A stretch of DNA of 64,000 nucleotides from Bartonella raoultii. Its GTDB lineage: Bacteria > Pseudomonadota > Alphaproteobacteria > Rhizobiales > Rhizobiaceae. The notes under the pieces are model-generated. The model saw only the letters and a program-made list of their open reading frames with translations, had not been told where the DNA came from and made no database searches. The DNA lies in the NCBI RefSeq assembly GCF_019659805.1, contig NZ_JAIFRO010000004.1, positions 62,001-126,000 of the forward strand, given 5' to 3'. A program made the position numbers and the translations under genes. Below, piece after piece: positions 23,591 through 33,599 of the stretch. Position 1 is the stretch's first letter. Each line of letters starts with the position of its first letter.

Positions 23591-23816
23591 AAAAGATCTA
23601 TCCAAACAGCAAAAAAAAGAAAGAAAGCTCTCCATATCTCTCAAAATAGAGGTACTTTCTCACCAACAAACGCGATACAGCTGAAAAAAAGAGGCAAAAT
23701 TGTAAAATATGAATGCGCGCAACACAAAAGCAACAAAAGGTCTTATCTTTTTCTATTTCTAATAACCAAGCACAAATGCCGTTGAAGAAAAACAAGAATG
23801 AACGTTTTTTGTTTGT

Positions 23817-23843
23817 ACTAGAATCATACGTGTATTCCTGCTA
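23817..23843 (+). repeat. 27-base direct repeat, copy 1
   Basis: Matches copy 2 at 24018-24044 at 25 of 27 positions, 201 bases apart. The core CGTG[TC]ATTCCTGCTA is preceded by ACTAGAATCA. Confidence 0.6.
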
Positions 23844-24017
23844 CAGAAGTAAAAATGCAATTGAGAAACACAATGATGAAATCTATTTTACGAAAAGTTT
23901 CTAAAACATATTTAAGACTCTTCAAAGATCTTTCACCTCTCAACAAAATCAAAGCACCGTTAATACTCTTAAACTCCCTACAAAAGACAAAACATGCACT
24001 TTATCAACCGAGTTTTC

Positions 24018-24044
24018 ACTAGAATCACACGTGCATTCCTGCTA
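24018..24044 (+). repeat. 27-base direct repeat, copy 2
   Basis: Second copy of the repeat at 23817-23843, differing at two positions (both T to C), in non-coding sequence ahead of ftsE. Confidence 0.6.
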
Positions 24045-24278
24045 AAATCATCCACGGAGTAAAATGAGAGGTATCTTAAGAGCTAAGAAGACTTTTAATA
24101 TCCTTTGAAAACAATCAAATTTTCTGGATATCAATAAATAGCTGAAAAAACGCATTCAAATTTATGAAGGATTAAATACTGAAAAGCAATAACATCAATG
24201 AGAGTAAGCTTTATCGATAATCATTCCCCCAAAAGAAAAGCAAAAGGTATCATAAGAAAGCAGAGGAAATAATAAAAC

Positions 24279-24938
24279 GTGATTCATTTTGAAAATGTTG
24301 GACTACGCTATGGAATGGGTCCTGAGATCCTGCGTGATATTAGCTTTCATATTCCTCCTGGATCCTTTCAATTTCTCACTGGTGCCTCTGGGGCAGGCAA
24401 AACATCATTGATGCGTTTGATGTTTTTGGCTCTCAAACCAACCCGTGGTCATATTGATCTATTTGGATCTGATACAGCATTACTCAAACGAGAAGAGTTG
24501 CCCGCATTACGACAACGTATTGGTGTTGTCTTTCAAGACTTTCGCCTTCTTGATCACATGACCATTTATGAAAATGTCTCTCTCCCTTTACGCATCAAAG
24601 GGCAAGAAGAGGCCACTTATCGCAGTGAAGTAGAAGATTTGCTCTGTTGGGTTGGTCTTGGAAACCAAATTCATGTTTTACCACCAGTTCTTTCGGGTGG
24701 AGAAAAACAAAGGGTCGCAATTGCCCGTGCACTTATTGATCAACCTGAAATTCTTCTTGCAGATGAACCGACAGGAAATGTTGATCCACCTTTGGCAAAA
24801 CGCCTTCTACGCTTGTTTATCGAATTAAACCGTTTTGGAACAGCTGTCATCATTGCCACCCATGACATCGCACTAATGGAACAAGTTGCAGCGCGACGTA
24901 TGCTTCTCCATAATGGACGGATGACAATTCATGAATAA
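24279..24938 (+). CDS. ftsE: Cell division ATP-binding protein FtsE
   Basis: 219-residue ABC ATPase that, with FtsX, couples septal ring constriction to peptidoglycan hydrolase activation. The start is GTG at 24279 with GAGGAAA upstream. Seen: Walker A GASGAGKTS at about 38-46, Q-loop VFQDFRLL, signature LSGGEKQRVAIARAL, Walker B ILLADEPTGNVDP. Its last eight bases overlap the ftsX start. Confidence 0.93.
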   Translation: MIHFENVGLRYGMGPEILRDISFHIPPGSFQFLTGASGAGKTSLMRLMFLALKPTRGHIDLFGSDTALLKREELPALRQRIGVVFQDFRLLDHMTIYENVSLPLRIKGQEEATYRSEVEDLLCWVGLGNQIHVLPPVLSGGEKQRVAIARALIDQPEILLADEPTGNVDPPLAKRLLRLFIELNRFGTAVIIATHDIALMEQVAARRMLLHNGRMTIHE

Positions 24939-25884
24939 ATCTTTCCCTATTTTTACAAATAATAAAAAAAGCACCACAGCGATTATTCCCAGTGACAATA
25001 TTTCTGGAAAAGCCTTGGTTGCCGTCATTGCAATTATGACCTTTCTTGCAAGCCTCACCTTAATCGGTGTTGGTCTCGTGCAACATGCTGCTAAGAATTG
25101 GAGCCATCAAATTAGCTATGAAGCCACAATTCAAATACATCCCGTGGAAAATGTTGATATTGAAAAAGCTCTTCATGCTGCAGTTCAATTGGTTAAAAGA
25201 TTTCAAGGTGTAAAAGATGCCAAAATTGTTGACAAAAAAGCAACAGAAAAATTACTTGAACCATGGCTTGGCACAGGTTTAACTTTAAATGAACTTCCCC
25301 TTCCTCGCCTGATCATTGTCACATTAAAAGAAGATGAAAAAATTGATTTTCATGCCATTAACCACGCCATCAAAATGCACATTCCAGGAGGCCAGTTTGA
25401 TAACCACCGTGTTTGGGTAAGCCGTTTTACAAAAATGGCACACACAACAGTTTTTATTGGCTTTTCACTTTTAATATTGGTTCTTGGTTCACTCATCCTT
25501 ACGATTATCTTTGCCACACGCAACGCCATAGCAGAAAATGCGCATATTATCAATGTGTTATACTTCCTAGGAACTGAAACCTTTTTCATTGCACGACAAT
25601 TTGATTGGCATTTTTTTAAAACAGCACTGCGCGGTGCACTCTATGGTGGTCTTGCAAGCATATTGCTGTTTGCTACCTTTTCTTTCTGGACACACTATAA
25701 CCTAGGAAAAGCAGAAGTAAGCCAGATCACCGCGTTGTTTGGATATTTTTCTATCCATTCTATTCCTTATGGAAAAATCATTATCCTGATTTTTTTTGTG
25801 TCTTTTCTTACCACACTTACAAATCGCCTAACAATTTTAACACAACTAAAAAAAATCGACCAAGGCGAAAACGGTTTATTTTAA
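24931..25884 (+). CDS. ftsX: Cell division permease FtsX
   Basis: 317-residue inner-membrane partner of FtsE. A cytoplasmic N-terminus is followed by one helix (ALVAVIAIMTFLASLTLIGV), an extracytoplasmic domain of about 120 residues and three further helices in the C-terminal half, as in the family. Coupled to ftsE by an overlap and to ydcF by a 3-base gap. Confidence 0.88.
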   Translation: MNKSFPIFTNNKKSTTAIIPSDNISGKALVAVIAIMTFLASLTLIGVGLVQHAAKNWSHQISYEATIQIHPVENVDIEKALHAAVQLVKRFQGVKDAKIVDKKATEKLLEPWLGTGLTLNELPLPRLIIVTLKEDEKIDFHAINHAIKMHIPGGQFDNHRVWVSRFTKMAHTTVFIGFSLLILVLGSLILTIIFATRNAIAENAHIINVLYFLGTETFFIARQFDWHFFKTALRGALYGGLASILLFATFSFWTHYNLGKAEVSQITALFGYFSIHSIPYGKIIILIFFVSFLTTLTNRLTILTQLKKIDQGENGLF

Positions 25885-25887
25885 TTT

Positions 25888-26577
25888 ATGCCTCACAACA
25901 CCCATAATCATAAACCCCATACTCCTGCATTATCAGCACAAGAAGACCTTAAGCATTCACTTCCAAAGGGTACTTCTCATAGCCGATCGGCTCTGCGCTA
26001 TTTGTTTTGTTATTTTCCACCAACCACCTTTATTCTTTTAATGACCATTCTTGTCTTTTGTGTGGGTTTTATTGTTTTTTCTGAAAAAACAGAAAGGCTT
26101 CAGCCACCAAATCCTTTGCCAAAAGCAGATGCTATTATCGTTCTTACAGGAGGAGAAAATCGCATAGAGACAGGACTTGATCTGTTACAAAAAGGGCTTG
26201 GTTCGCGACTCTTAATCAGTGGCGTCAACACAACAACCAATCTCAAGCAATTTATGCATAACATGCATATTTCTCCTCAACTATTTTCTTGTTGCATTGA
26301 CATAGGCCAAAAAGCAATTAACACAAAGGGAAACGCTGAAGAAAGCGCTGCTTGGATAAAAAAATACAATTATAAAACACTTTATATTGTCACCCATGAT
26401 TATCACATGTGGCGCTCAATGCGTGAACTTAAATATTTAATGCCTGACATCCATTTTATTGCTTATCCTGTGAAAAAAAGAAAATTTGAGAGCACAATAC
26501 AACAGCTCAATCAAATACGCATTCTTATCTTCCAATATCTTAAAACAATTGAAGTCTATATAAGAACGACATTTTGA
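25888..26577 (+). CDS. YdcF/SanA-like DUF218 membrane protein
   Basis: 229 residues: one transmembrane helix at about 47-68 followed by a DUF218 domain (ADAIIVLTGGENRIETGLDLL, split as ADAIIVLTGG and NRIETGLDLL; NTKGNAEESAAW; VTHDYHMWRSM). Proteins of this family act in envelope integrity and probably bind a nucleotide-like ligand. In Rhizobiales a ydcF gene commonly follows ftsEX, so placement supports a cell-envelope role. No exact function is known. Confidence 0.8.
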   Translation: MPHNTHNHKPHTPALSAQEDLKHSLPKGTSHSRSALRYLFCYFPPTTFILLMTILVFCVGFIVFSEKTERLQPPNPLPKADAIIVLTGGENRIETGLDLLQKGLGSRLLISGVNTTTNLKQFMHNMHISPQLFSCCIDIGQKAINTKGNAEESAAWIKKYNYKTLYIVTHDYHMWRSMRELKYLMPDIHFIAYPVKKRKFESTIQQLNQIRILIFQYLKTIEVYIRTTF

Positions 26578-27263
26578 TCTTTCTCACATAGTCTTTAAAA
26601 AACGGCCTCCTTTCTACACTGATAAACGAGATACTCTTTAAGATCTTCAGTATAATTTCCCCTTTTGTGCAAACATCATGCATATCCATTCTTTTCAGTA
26701 TGATTTATTGTTATTTTAAGAATCATTTTTGCTTTTCAAAGACCTTTGAATAAAAGCTTAAAGAGACTTTGGAACACAATAAAAAGGGATTTTTTCATAT
26801 ATTGCCTATTCGCTTAAAACCATCCTAAACTGACTTCTGTTTTTAAAATGGATAAGTTTTTCAAAAAATGACAAAAATAAGCAAATAAAATGAGAGATTT
26901 TCTTATCCAGCTTTTCTTTTAATACATATTTTTGATCTTACGGATTAGCCCTACAAACCCAAAATCTTGAAATCAGCTATAAAAGGATTTAAATGGTTTT
27001 CCAAACAGCAAGAAAAATGCCAAATCACGTTGAAAAAGTCAGTACAATTATTACCTGCCTTAAAATAGGAAAAGAGCCTATTTTTCTCTTAAGCATCTTT
27101 CTCGACAGTTGCATCATTTTCTTCCCCAATAACCGCCATAAGATCTTTTGTTCCTTTACACATTTTATATTTCTTCCCTTAAGGGCCAAGCTGTGCCTTA
27201 TATTGAGAGGCTCAAAATATTGCGATAACCATTCCCTTTAGAACGCTTTATGAATGATGAAAA
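26578..27263. other. Spacer between ydcF and macB
   Basis: About 690 bases with no convincing gene. In related Rhizobiales a plsC-type acyltransferase gene often follows ydcF; nothing like it is readable here. A short minus-strand frame (25 codons, MCKGTKDLMAVIGEEND...) at about 27096-27170 looks protein-like but has no upstream continuation. Confidence 0.35.
27062..27084. terminator. Candidate bidirectional terminator
   Basis: AAAATAGG (27062-27069) pairs with CCTATTTT (27077-27084), leaving T-runs on the 3' side in both directions. It lies between the convergent ydcF and macB genes. Confidence 0.45.
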
Positions 27264-29246
27264 TTAATCGCGTGAAAGAGCGACAACAGGATCAAGCCGT
27301 GAAGCTTGTCTTGCAGGCGAAAAACCAAAACAGATTCCAATAATAGTTGAAAAAGCAAGAGAAAGCAGAATCGAATCAAGTGTATAAATCAAATGGATAG
27401 GCGCTTTAAACAGCACAAACAAACCGCCAATAGAGAATCCAAACAAAATCCCCAATCCACCCCCAATCACACATACTAAAATTGCTTCGATGAGAAATTG
27501 CTGCAAAATATCACTCTGACGTGCTCCCACAGCCATACGCACTCCAATTTCACTGATTCGTTCTGAAACAGTGACCAACATAATATTCATCACCCCAATG
27601 CCACCTACAATCAGAGAAATAGCTGCAATTGAAGACACTAAAAGTGTTAAGATATGCGTACTTTCCATGATGCGATCACGATAGAATTCTGAATTTCTAA
27701 TGAAAAAGTCATGCCCTCCATGGCGCATAATGAGAAAACGCTCTACCATCTTTTCTGCGAGATGAGAATCAACATGATCGGCAATTTTAAGCATAATGGC
27801 ACGAACTTGCGTTGTTCCAAGAAAACGGGTTTGCACTGTTGTATAAGGCAAATAAATTTGTAAAGTATTTGATGTACCCCCAACACTTTGTGGATCTACC
27901 ACCCCAACGATGCGCACAGGAACATCTCCAACCTGCACCACTTTTCCAATTGGGCTTTCGCGGCTATGAGGGAAAAGCACAGCAACAGCTTCCTTTTCAA
28001 TAACAAGGTCTACAGCTCTATCATGCACACTGTTTTGATCAAACAACTGCCCTTGAATAGCATTCAGCCCTTGTGTTTGAAAATATTGTTCTCCCACGCC
28101 CATAACCACGGCATTGGCTTGAATTGCACCAGAGCGGATCATTGAACTCACTGAAAGCTGTGGTGTCACGCCCGAAACATAAGGCAATCCAGAAAGTGCT
28201 TCTGCATCGGCTTCAACGAGGCTTGTTATTTTCTCTGCTTGTGTATCAGAAAAGCTTTTTCCTGGAAAAATTGTTAATGTATTAACCCCCAAACTCTTAA
28301 AATTTTCCAGAATTTTTTCTCTTGTACCATTTCCCAAAGCCACCATGGCAATAATAGCACCAATACCAATGATCACACCAAGCATTGTTAAAAAAGTACG
28401 CATACGATGTGCATTCATTGCCAATAAAGCCATTACAAAGGCTTCACGAAAGCGTTCCACAAAAGAACGAAAAAAACCAAGTGAATATTGATCTTTCAGA
28501 GTTTCTTTTTCAACGGCAGAGTGATGATGTACTTTTGTTTTTGCAATTTTTGATATATTATCCGCAACAATTTCACCATCACTAATTTCGATAATACGGT
28601 CTGCTCTTTCTGCCACCTGCATATCATGTGTTACCATGATAATAGTGCGTCCTTCTTGATGTAGCTCATCTAAAATACGCAACACTTCTTGACCACTCTG
28701 TTTGTCTAAGGCACCTGTTGGTTCATCGGCCAAAATGACTTCAGCATTATTCATCAATGCACGAGCAATAGACACGCGTTGCTGTTGCCCACCTGAAAGT
28801 TGATTTGGACGATGATTGATCCGATCCCCCATGCCTAAGCGTGTTAAGAGATCCTGAGCCCGTTGTCTTCGTTTTTTGAGTGCATACCCCGCGTAAATAG
28901 CTGGAATTTCCACATTACCAAGCGCAGTCAATTCATTTAACAAATGATAGCGCTGGAAAATGAATCCAAAATGATTACGCCGTAAAGCAGATAATTCATC
29001 AGCAGAAAGAGACGCCGTTTTTTTTCCTGAAATCCAGTAATGACCAGAACTTGGTCGATCAAGACAACCAAGAATATTCATCAAGGTAGACTTTCCAGAA
29101 CCGGAGGCTCCCACAATTGCCACCATCTCACCACGTTTAATGGTAAGATTGATATTTTTCAAAACAGTGACAAATGTTTCTCCTGCAGGAAACTGACGTA
29201 CAATATTCTCCAAAACAATGACGGCATCGGTCTTTTTTGTTTTCAT
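27264..29246 (-). CDS. macB: MacB-type ABC transporter (ATPase-permease fusion)
   Basis: 660-residue inner-membrane half-transporter. N-terminal ATPase: Walker A GASGSGKST, signature LSGGQQQRVSIARAL, Walker B VILADEPTGALD. Then a transmembrane helix at about 285, a large periplasmic MacB domain, and three C-terminal helices in the FtsX-like domain. It drives mechanotransmission efflux of macrolides, peptides or lipoproteins in known cases. Three bases separate it from macA, upstream in the same operon. Confidence 0.92.
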   Translation of the reverse strand: MKTKKTDAVIVLENIVRQFPAGETFVTVLKNINLTIKRGEMVAIVGASGSGKSTLMNILGCLDRPSSGHYWISGKKTASLSADELSALRRNHFGFIFQRYHLLNELTALGNVEIPAIYAGYALKKRRQRAQDLLTRLGMGDRINHRPNQLSGGQQQRVSIARALMNNAEVILADEPTGALDKQSGQEVLRILDELHQEGRTIIMVTHDMQVAERADRIIEISDGEIVADNISKIAKTKVHHHSAVEKETLKDQYSLGFFRSFVERFREAFVMALLAMNAHRMRTFLTMLGVIIGIGAIIAMVALGNGTREKILENFKSLGVNTLTIFPGKSFSDTQAEKITSLVEADAEALSGLPYVSGVTPQLSVSSMIRSGAIQANAVVMGVGEQYFQTQGLNAIQGQLFDQNSVHDRAVDLVIEKEAVAVLFPHSRESPIGKVVQVGDVPVRIVGVVDPQSVGGTSNTLQIYLPYTTVQTRFLGTTQVRAIMLKIADHVDSHLAEKMVERFLIMRHGGHDFFIRNSEFYRDRIMESTHILTLLVSSIAAISLIVGGIGVMNIMLVTVSERISEIGVRMAVGARQSDILQQFLIEAILVCVIGGGLGILFGFSIGGLFVLFKAPIHLIYTLDSILLSLAFSTIIGICFGFSPARQASRLDPVVALSRD

Positions 29247-29249
29247 GGC

Positions 29250-30476
29250 CTACATCTCATCTTCATTTTGTACATCAGAAGATTCTGGCATCACGCCATC
29301 ACGTGAACCAGTAATAACCACATCGCCTTCATTAAGCCCTGAAACAATCTCCGCTACCACTTTGTTATTAAGTCCTACAGTCACCTGCTTTGTGACCACC
29401 TTATTTTTCCCCACCAAAAGAGAAACCCACGCTTTATGCTCTTTTGTTTCATCCCGTAATGCATCGCTTGGAATTAATAAAACATTTTGAGCACGTCCTA
29501 AAATAATATGCACTTGAGCTGTCATATAAGTCCGTAAAAAGTTATCTTTATTATCCACATGCACAATCCCATTATAATAGATAGCCGATGCCCCTAAAGC
29601 ATTAGAACTTACACCCATTCCAGGATTAATACTCACATCATTACGAATAGTTTCAGGAGCAGGTTCTATTCTTTCTAAAGTTCCCTCATAGCGACGTTGC
29701 GCATTTCCTAAAACAGTAAAATACAGGGGTTGTCCAGCCTGAACTTTAAGAATATCAGCTTCTGAAATTTGTGCTTTAACAGTCATTTTTGACAAATCGC
29801 CTAAAATAACAATTGTTGGCACAGACTGAACAGCATTCACATTTTGCCCTTCTTCAACAACCGTTGCTAAAACTGTTCCTGCTGAAGGAGCTGTTATACG
29901 TGTATAACTTAGATTAACCTCAGCACTATCTACATCAATTTTTGCTTGTGTAATTTGCTCTTGGAGCTGTGCAATTTGGGCTTGTCGTATTTTTACTTGT
30001 GCTATTGCGTCATCAAGATTAGCACGTGAAATTGCCCGCGCTTCGATCATTTTTTTCTGCCGCTCTAAATTTTTTTGTGCCAGAGCAAGATAAGCTTTCT
30101 GTTCCTCTAAACTTGCATAATAATGTGCTAATGCTGCTTTTTTTCTTTTCAGATCATTTTCTTGATCTGTAGGATCAATTTCTGCCAAGAGGTCCCCTTC
30201 TTTCACAACACTGCCAGGAGAAACCCGCATTGATACGACGCGCCCTGTCGTGCGTGCACCAACAGCAACCAAATGATAAGGGCGCACAAGACCAGAAGCG
30301 AGAACACTTTCTTCAATATCACCACGCTTTACCACTGCTGTCATATAGACCGGTGCTGATGTTCCAAAAAACATGGAGCGCAGCCATAAGAATACAATGA
30401 TAAGGAATATAACAATTAAAAAGGAGGAAAGTTTTTTACGTTTGAGAATAAAATTTTTGATGCCACTTTTTTTCAT
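29250..30476 (-). CDS. macA: MacA-type periplasmic adaptor
   Basis: 408-residue membrane fusion protein. One N-terminal helix (SSFLIVIFLIIVFLWLRSMF) is followed by a lipoyl half, a long coiled-coil hairpin, the second lipoyl half, and beta-barrel and membrane-proximal domains (VSINPGMGVSSNALG; QVHIILGRAQNVLLIPSDAL). It connects MacB to the outer-membrane factor encoded just upstream; the ATG overlaps that gene's stop by four bases. Confidence 0.92.
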   Translation of the reverse strand: MKKSGIKNFILKRKKLSSFLIVIFLIIVFLWLRSMFFGTSAPVYMTAVVKRGDIEESVLASGLVRPYHLVAVGARTTGRVVSMRVSPGSVVKEGDLLAEIDPTDQENDLKRKKAALAHYYASLEEQKAYLALAQKNLERQKKMIEARAISRANLDDAIAQVKIRQAQIAQLQEQITQAKIDVDSAEVNLSYTRITAPSAGTVLATVVEEGQNVNAVQSVPTIVILGDLSKMTVKAQISEADILKVQAGQPLYFTVLGNAQRRYEGTLERIEPAPETIRNDVSINPGMGVSSNALGASAIYYNGIVHVDNKDNFLRTYMTAQVHIILGRAQNVLLIPSDALRDETKEHKAWVSLLVGKNKVVTKQVTVGLNNKVVAEIVSGLNEGDVVITGSRDGVMPESSDVQNEDEM

Positions 30477-31972
30477 TGCTTTACCCTTATACGCGAACGG
30501 TGTGCAACATCGACAATTTCTGGACGAGAGGCATCAACAACACCATCCCAACCACCACCCAACGCTTTCATCAATGCGATATATTGAGTAACCAAAGAAA
30601 TACGACTGTCTTTAAGCGCCATTTGTGCAGAATAATAAGAACGATTAGCATTTAACAATTCAAGAAAGCTCGTATTTCCATTTTCAAAAAGATCTCGTGA
30701 AAGTTGTAAAGAATGCAATGAAGCTCTATTTGCAACGATAAGCTTTTCTAAACGCTGATGTTCTTTTGTTAGTCTGAGCAGCGCATTTTCCACCTCTTCC
30801 AAAGCTGTCAACACAGCAGCGCGGTAAGTAATAAAGGCTTGATCACGCTGTGCGCGTGCCACCTCAATAGAAGCAACAATTTGTCCTCCATTAAAAAAAG
30901 GAAAACGAATGCTTGGCCCCAAAGACCAACCAATGGTTGAACTCTTCCATAATTGACTAATTGCCTCTTCTGCTGTTGAAATACTTCCTGTTAGCGTAAG
31001 CGATGGATAGCGATCTGCTTCTCGTTGACCGATTCTTGCTGTCGCTTGTGCATATTGGCGCTCAGCCCGCCGTAAATCTGGGCGTGTTAACAAAATATCC
31101 GCTGGAATTCCTGCCGGTATTGGCCATTTTGGTTGCGGAATTTTTGCATGTTTTGCATCTTTTTGTAAAAGATCCTGTAAAGCCGTAGGAACACGACCAA
31201 TTAAGACGGAAAGACGATGAATACTCATAGCCAAATTTACTTCCATCTGTGCAATATCTGCTTCTGTATTCGCCAATTGCGCTTGTGCATTTGAAACATC
31301 AAGCGCAGAAGCATCGCCCGCTGTTAATTTGGTACGCATTAATTGATAGGTTTTACGCTGTGATAAAGCAATTTTCCGCACAATCAATAATTTTTGTTGC
31401 CAACCACGCAATTGCACATAATTTGTTGCCACATCCCCCAGCAGCGTTACCATGATCGCCCGCATATCTTCCACAGCTGCTTCAAGACCATAACGGGCTG
31501 CTTCCACGCCCCGTTTATGCCCTCCAAAAAAATCAACTTCCCAACTCGCATCAAAACTACTACGATATTGCGTTGTATATTGTTTTACAAAAGTTTCATC
31601 AGATGATGGTGAGCCATTGCGTGTTCCTGAAATTCCGCTTGACATACTAGGCAAAAGAGTACCCACAGCCTGCCCTAGACTAGCGCGTGCTTCTCGAATA
31701 CGTGCTTTTGCAATTGCCACATTATTGTTTCCGGAAATTGCATAATTCATCAATGCATCTAAAACAGGATCATTGAAATGCCGCCACCACCCTGCAAGCG
31801 CAATGGGATGGCCAGACGTTTGTGTAGATTGTTGCCCCCATTTTTTAGGAACACGAAAAAATGTTTTTTGATAATTTGGACCAACCATACATCCTGACAA
31901 CATCAAAAAGCATACGAAAATACTATAAAATAATTTTTTATACGCAATCCATCCTCGGTTTCTGATCTGCAT
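30473..31972 (-). CDS. NodT-family outer-membrane efflux lipoprotein
   Basis: TolC-like outer-membrane channel of 499 residues from the ATG at 31972, which has TAGGAG seven bases upstream on the minus strand; a TTG nine codons earlier is less likely. A signal peptide ends in a lipobox (LMLSGC), followed by MVGPNY, typical of NodT/OprM proteins. Two outer membrane efflux repeats follow (PAGIPADILLTRPDLRRAERQ... and EEVENALLRL). First gene of the channel-macA-macB operon, so the complete tripartite pump is encoded together. Confidence 0.92.
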   Translation of the reverse strand: MQIRNRGWIAYKKLFYSIFVCFLMLSGCMVGPNYQKTFFRVPKKWGQQSTQTSGHPIALAGWWRHFNDPVLDALMNYAISGNNNVAIAKARIREARASLGQAVGTLLPSMSSGISGTRNGSPSSDETFVKQYTTQYRSSFDASWEVDFFGGHKRGVEAARYGLEAAVEDMRAIMVTLLGDVATNYVQLRGWQQKLLIVRKIALSQRKTYQLMRTKLTAGDASALDVSNAQAQLANTEADIAQMEVNLAMSIHRLSVLIGRVPTALQDLLQKDAKHAKIPQPKWPIPAGIPADILLTRPDLRRAERQYAQATARIGQREADRYPSLTLTGSISTAEEAISQLWKSSTIGWSLGPSIRFPFFNGGQIVASIEVARAQRDQAFITYRAAVLTALEEVENALLRLTKEHQRLEKLIVANRASLHSLQLSRDLFENGNTSFLELLNANRSYYSAQMALKDSRISLVTQYIALMKALGGGWDGVVDASRPEIVDVAHRSRIRVKQ

Positions 31973-32032
31973 CCACTCTCCTACATGTTTCAGAATCAAC
32001 GGATTAACATTTTATTTACTAAAGCTCTTATT

Positions 32033-32848
32033 TCAAATTTGGCGTGAAAAATCAAATAAAGTTTGCACGGGAACGTGATCTGAAGGTTGATTCCAACCAC
32101 GTGCAACACGAAAAATTGATAAATCAGCCATAAAAGGCGCTAAATCCGGAGAAGACCAAATATGGTCAAGCCGCCGCCCACGATCAGCAAGAGCCCAATC
32201 ACGAGCACGATAACTCCACCATGTATAAAGCTTAGCCGGTACGGGACAATGCATACGCATCAAATCAATCCATCCCCCTTGAAGACATAAAGCCTGTAAA
32301 CGTTCCGTTTCAATGGGGGTATGGCTTACAACCTTCAACAATTGCTTATGCGACCAAACATCTTCTGCCAAAGGAGCAATATTTAAATCCCCAACCAAAA
32401 GAGAAGAAAGACCATCCTTCTGATCAGCTTGAATGGAAGACATCTCTTCTAAAAAATCAAGTTTATGACGAAATTTTTCATTCACCTCAGCGTCAGGTAC
32501 ATCCCCACCAGCGGGTACATAAAAATTGTGAATCCGCATATTTCTGCCATAAATTTCAACAATAACTGAAATATGGCGGCAATCTTGCTTTTGACAAAAG
32601 ACACGTTTTTCCACACCTTTAAAAGGTAAACGTGAAACAATGGCAACACCATTGTAAGATTTTTGTCCACTAAATGCGATATATTTATACCCTGCTGCTT
32701 CAAAAGCCTCAACAGGGAATAAACCATCGGGGCACTTTGTCTCCTGTAGACATAAAATATCTGCGGGAAATTGGTCTAAATATTGAAAAATTTGTGCAAG
32801 ACGCAAACGAATCGAGTTAACATTCCAAGTTGCAATACGAAAAAACAT
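32033..32848 (-). CDS. xthA: Exodeoxyribonuclease III
   Basis: 271-residue AP endonuclease/3'-5' exonuclease of the exonuclease-endonuclease-phosphatase fold for base excision repair. Seen: ATWNVNSIRLR, LCLQETKCPD (metal-binding Glu), FYVPAGGD, VGDLNIAP and the catalytic C-terminal WNQPSDHVPV. Thirty bases downstream of lolA; the ftsK-lolA-xthA order is common in Rhizobiales. Confidence 0.95.
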   Translation of the reverse strand: MFFRIATWNVNSIRLRLAQIFQYLDQFPADILCLQETKCPDGLFPVEAFEAAGYKYIAFSGQKSYNGVAIVSRLPFKGVEKRVFCQKQDCRHISVIVEIYGRNMRIHNFYVPAGGDVPDAEVNEKFRHKLDFLEEMSSIQADQKDGLSSLLVGDLNIAPLAEDVWSHKQLLKVVSHTPIETERLQALCLQGGWIDLMRMHCPVPAKLYTWWSYRARDWALADRGRRLDHIWSSPDLAPFMADLSIFRVARGWNQPSDHVPVQTLFDFSRQI

Positions 32849-32878
32849 TTATTTCAATCCCAATGACATAACAATAAG

Positions 32879-33487
32879 TTATTTCTTAGAGGGAAGTGTA
32901 AACATCCCCTCAGCAAATCTCACCCCTGTCCTTACATTCATGATTTGAACAGTGGTTTCCAAATTTTGCTGATCAACAATTGTCCATTGTCGTAAAGCAT
33001 AATTTTTAGAATCAAACACCATCCTGATTTGCCCTGCCCCTATAGTTTTATCACACAAAACGATCGTCACAGCCCCTGGATCTTTACGAAAAGACAATAG
33101 GCGTCCTGATGATATGTCAATTTTATCACTTAAAAGAAATTTCATTGGCGTTTGAAACAGTTTTGAAAAATTCCAAGTATTCAAAGCGCGATTGTTAATT
33201 CCAACAAATTGACCATCTGAAATAATCTGCAAAGGTATTTTTTTATAAATAAAACGAATTTTTCCTGGACGCTCTAAATAAAATGTTCCCTGTGACATTT
33301 TGCCCTTCGGACTAAACTGAATAAAATCACCTGTCATGGTTTTAATCGCCGCAAAGTGATTTGCAACATTTTGCGCCTCTTCTACTTGATAAGAAGCTTG
33401 CGCAAAAACAGGAAAAATGAAAAAGCAAAAGACAATATTTCTAACAAGTCTAAAGAATTTTCCCCCTGATAAAAAAGATATTTTCAT
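32879..33487 (-). CDS. lolA: Outer-membrane lipoprotein carrier LolA
   Basis: 202-residue periplasmic chaperone that carries lipoproteins from LolCDE to the outer membrane. A signal peptide (about 1-32, ending FAQA) is followed by NHFAAIKTMTGDFIQFSPKG and GTFYLERPGKIRF, the conserved LolA core. Usual length for the family. Confidence 0.9.
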   Translation of the reverse strand: MKISFLSGGKFFRLVRNIVFCFFIFPVFAQASYQVEEAQNVANHFAAIKTMTGDFIQFSPKGKMSQGTFYLERPGKIRFIYKKIPLQIISDGQFVGINNRALNTWNFSKLFQTPMKFLLSDKIDISSGRLLSFRKDPGAVTIVLCDKTIGAGQIRMVFDSKNYALRQWTIVDQQNLETTVQIMNVRTGVRFAEGMFTLPSKK

Positions 33488-33599
33488 AAAATGCTCCCAA
33501 GCAATACGTATCTACCCCGTAATAAAACGCTCATAATGCCTCAATATCTCTCTTTAAAAGATAAAGATATTATCTGAAAAAACTATCAAAAGATTTTTT

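Larger units (their letters stand above)
23591..24278. other. Spacer between acs and ftsE with a direct repeat
   Basis: About 690 bases without a convincing gene. It holds two 27-base near-identical direct copies (23817-23843 and 24018-24044). The ftsE ribosome site GAGGAAA lies at 24263-24269. Confidence 0.45.

Noticed and set aside
23713-23904. 63-codon frame between acs and ftsE
   Set aside because: Lysine/asparagine-rich composition of AT-rich DNA; it runs through one of the direct repeats, and no start signal is seen.
26993-27241. 82-codon plus-strand frame in the ydcF-macB spacer
   Set aside because: Low-complexity Phe/Leu-rich sequence with no ribosome site, spanning the terminator hairpin at 27062-27084.
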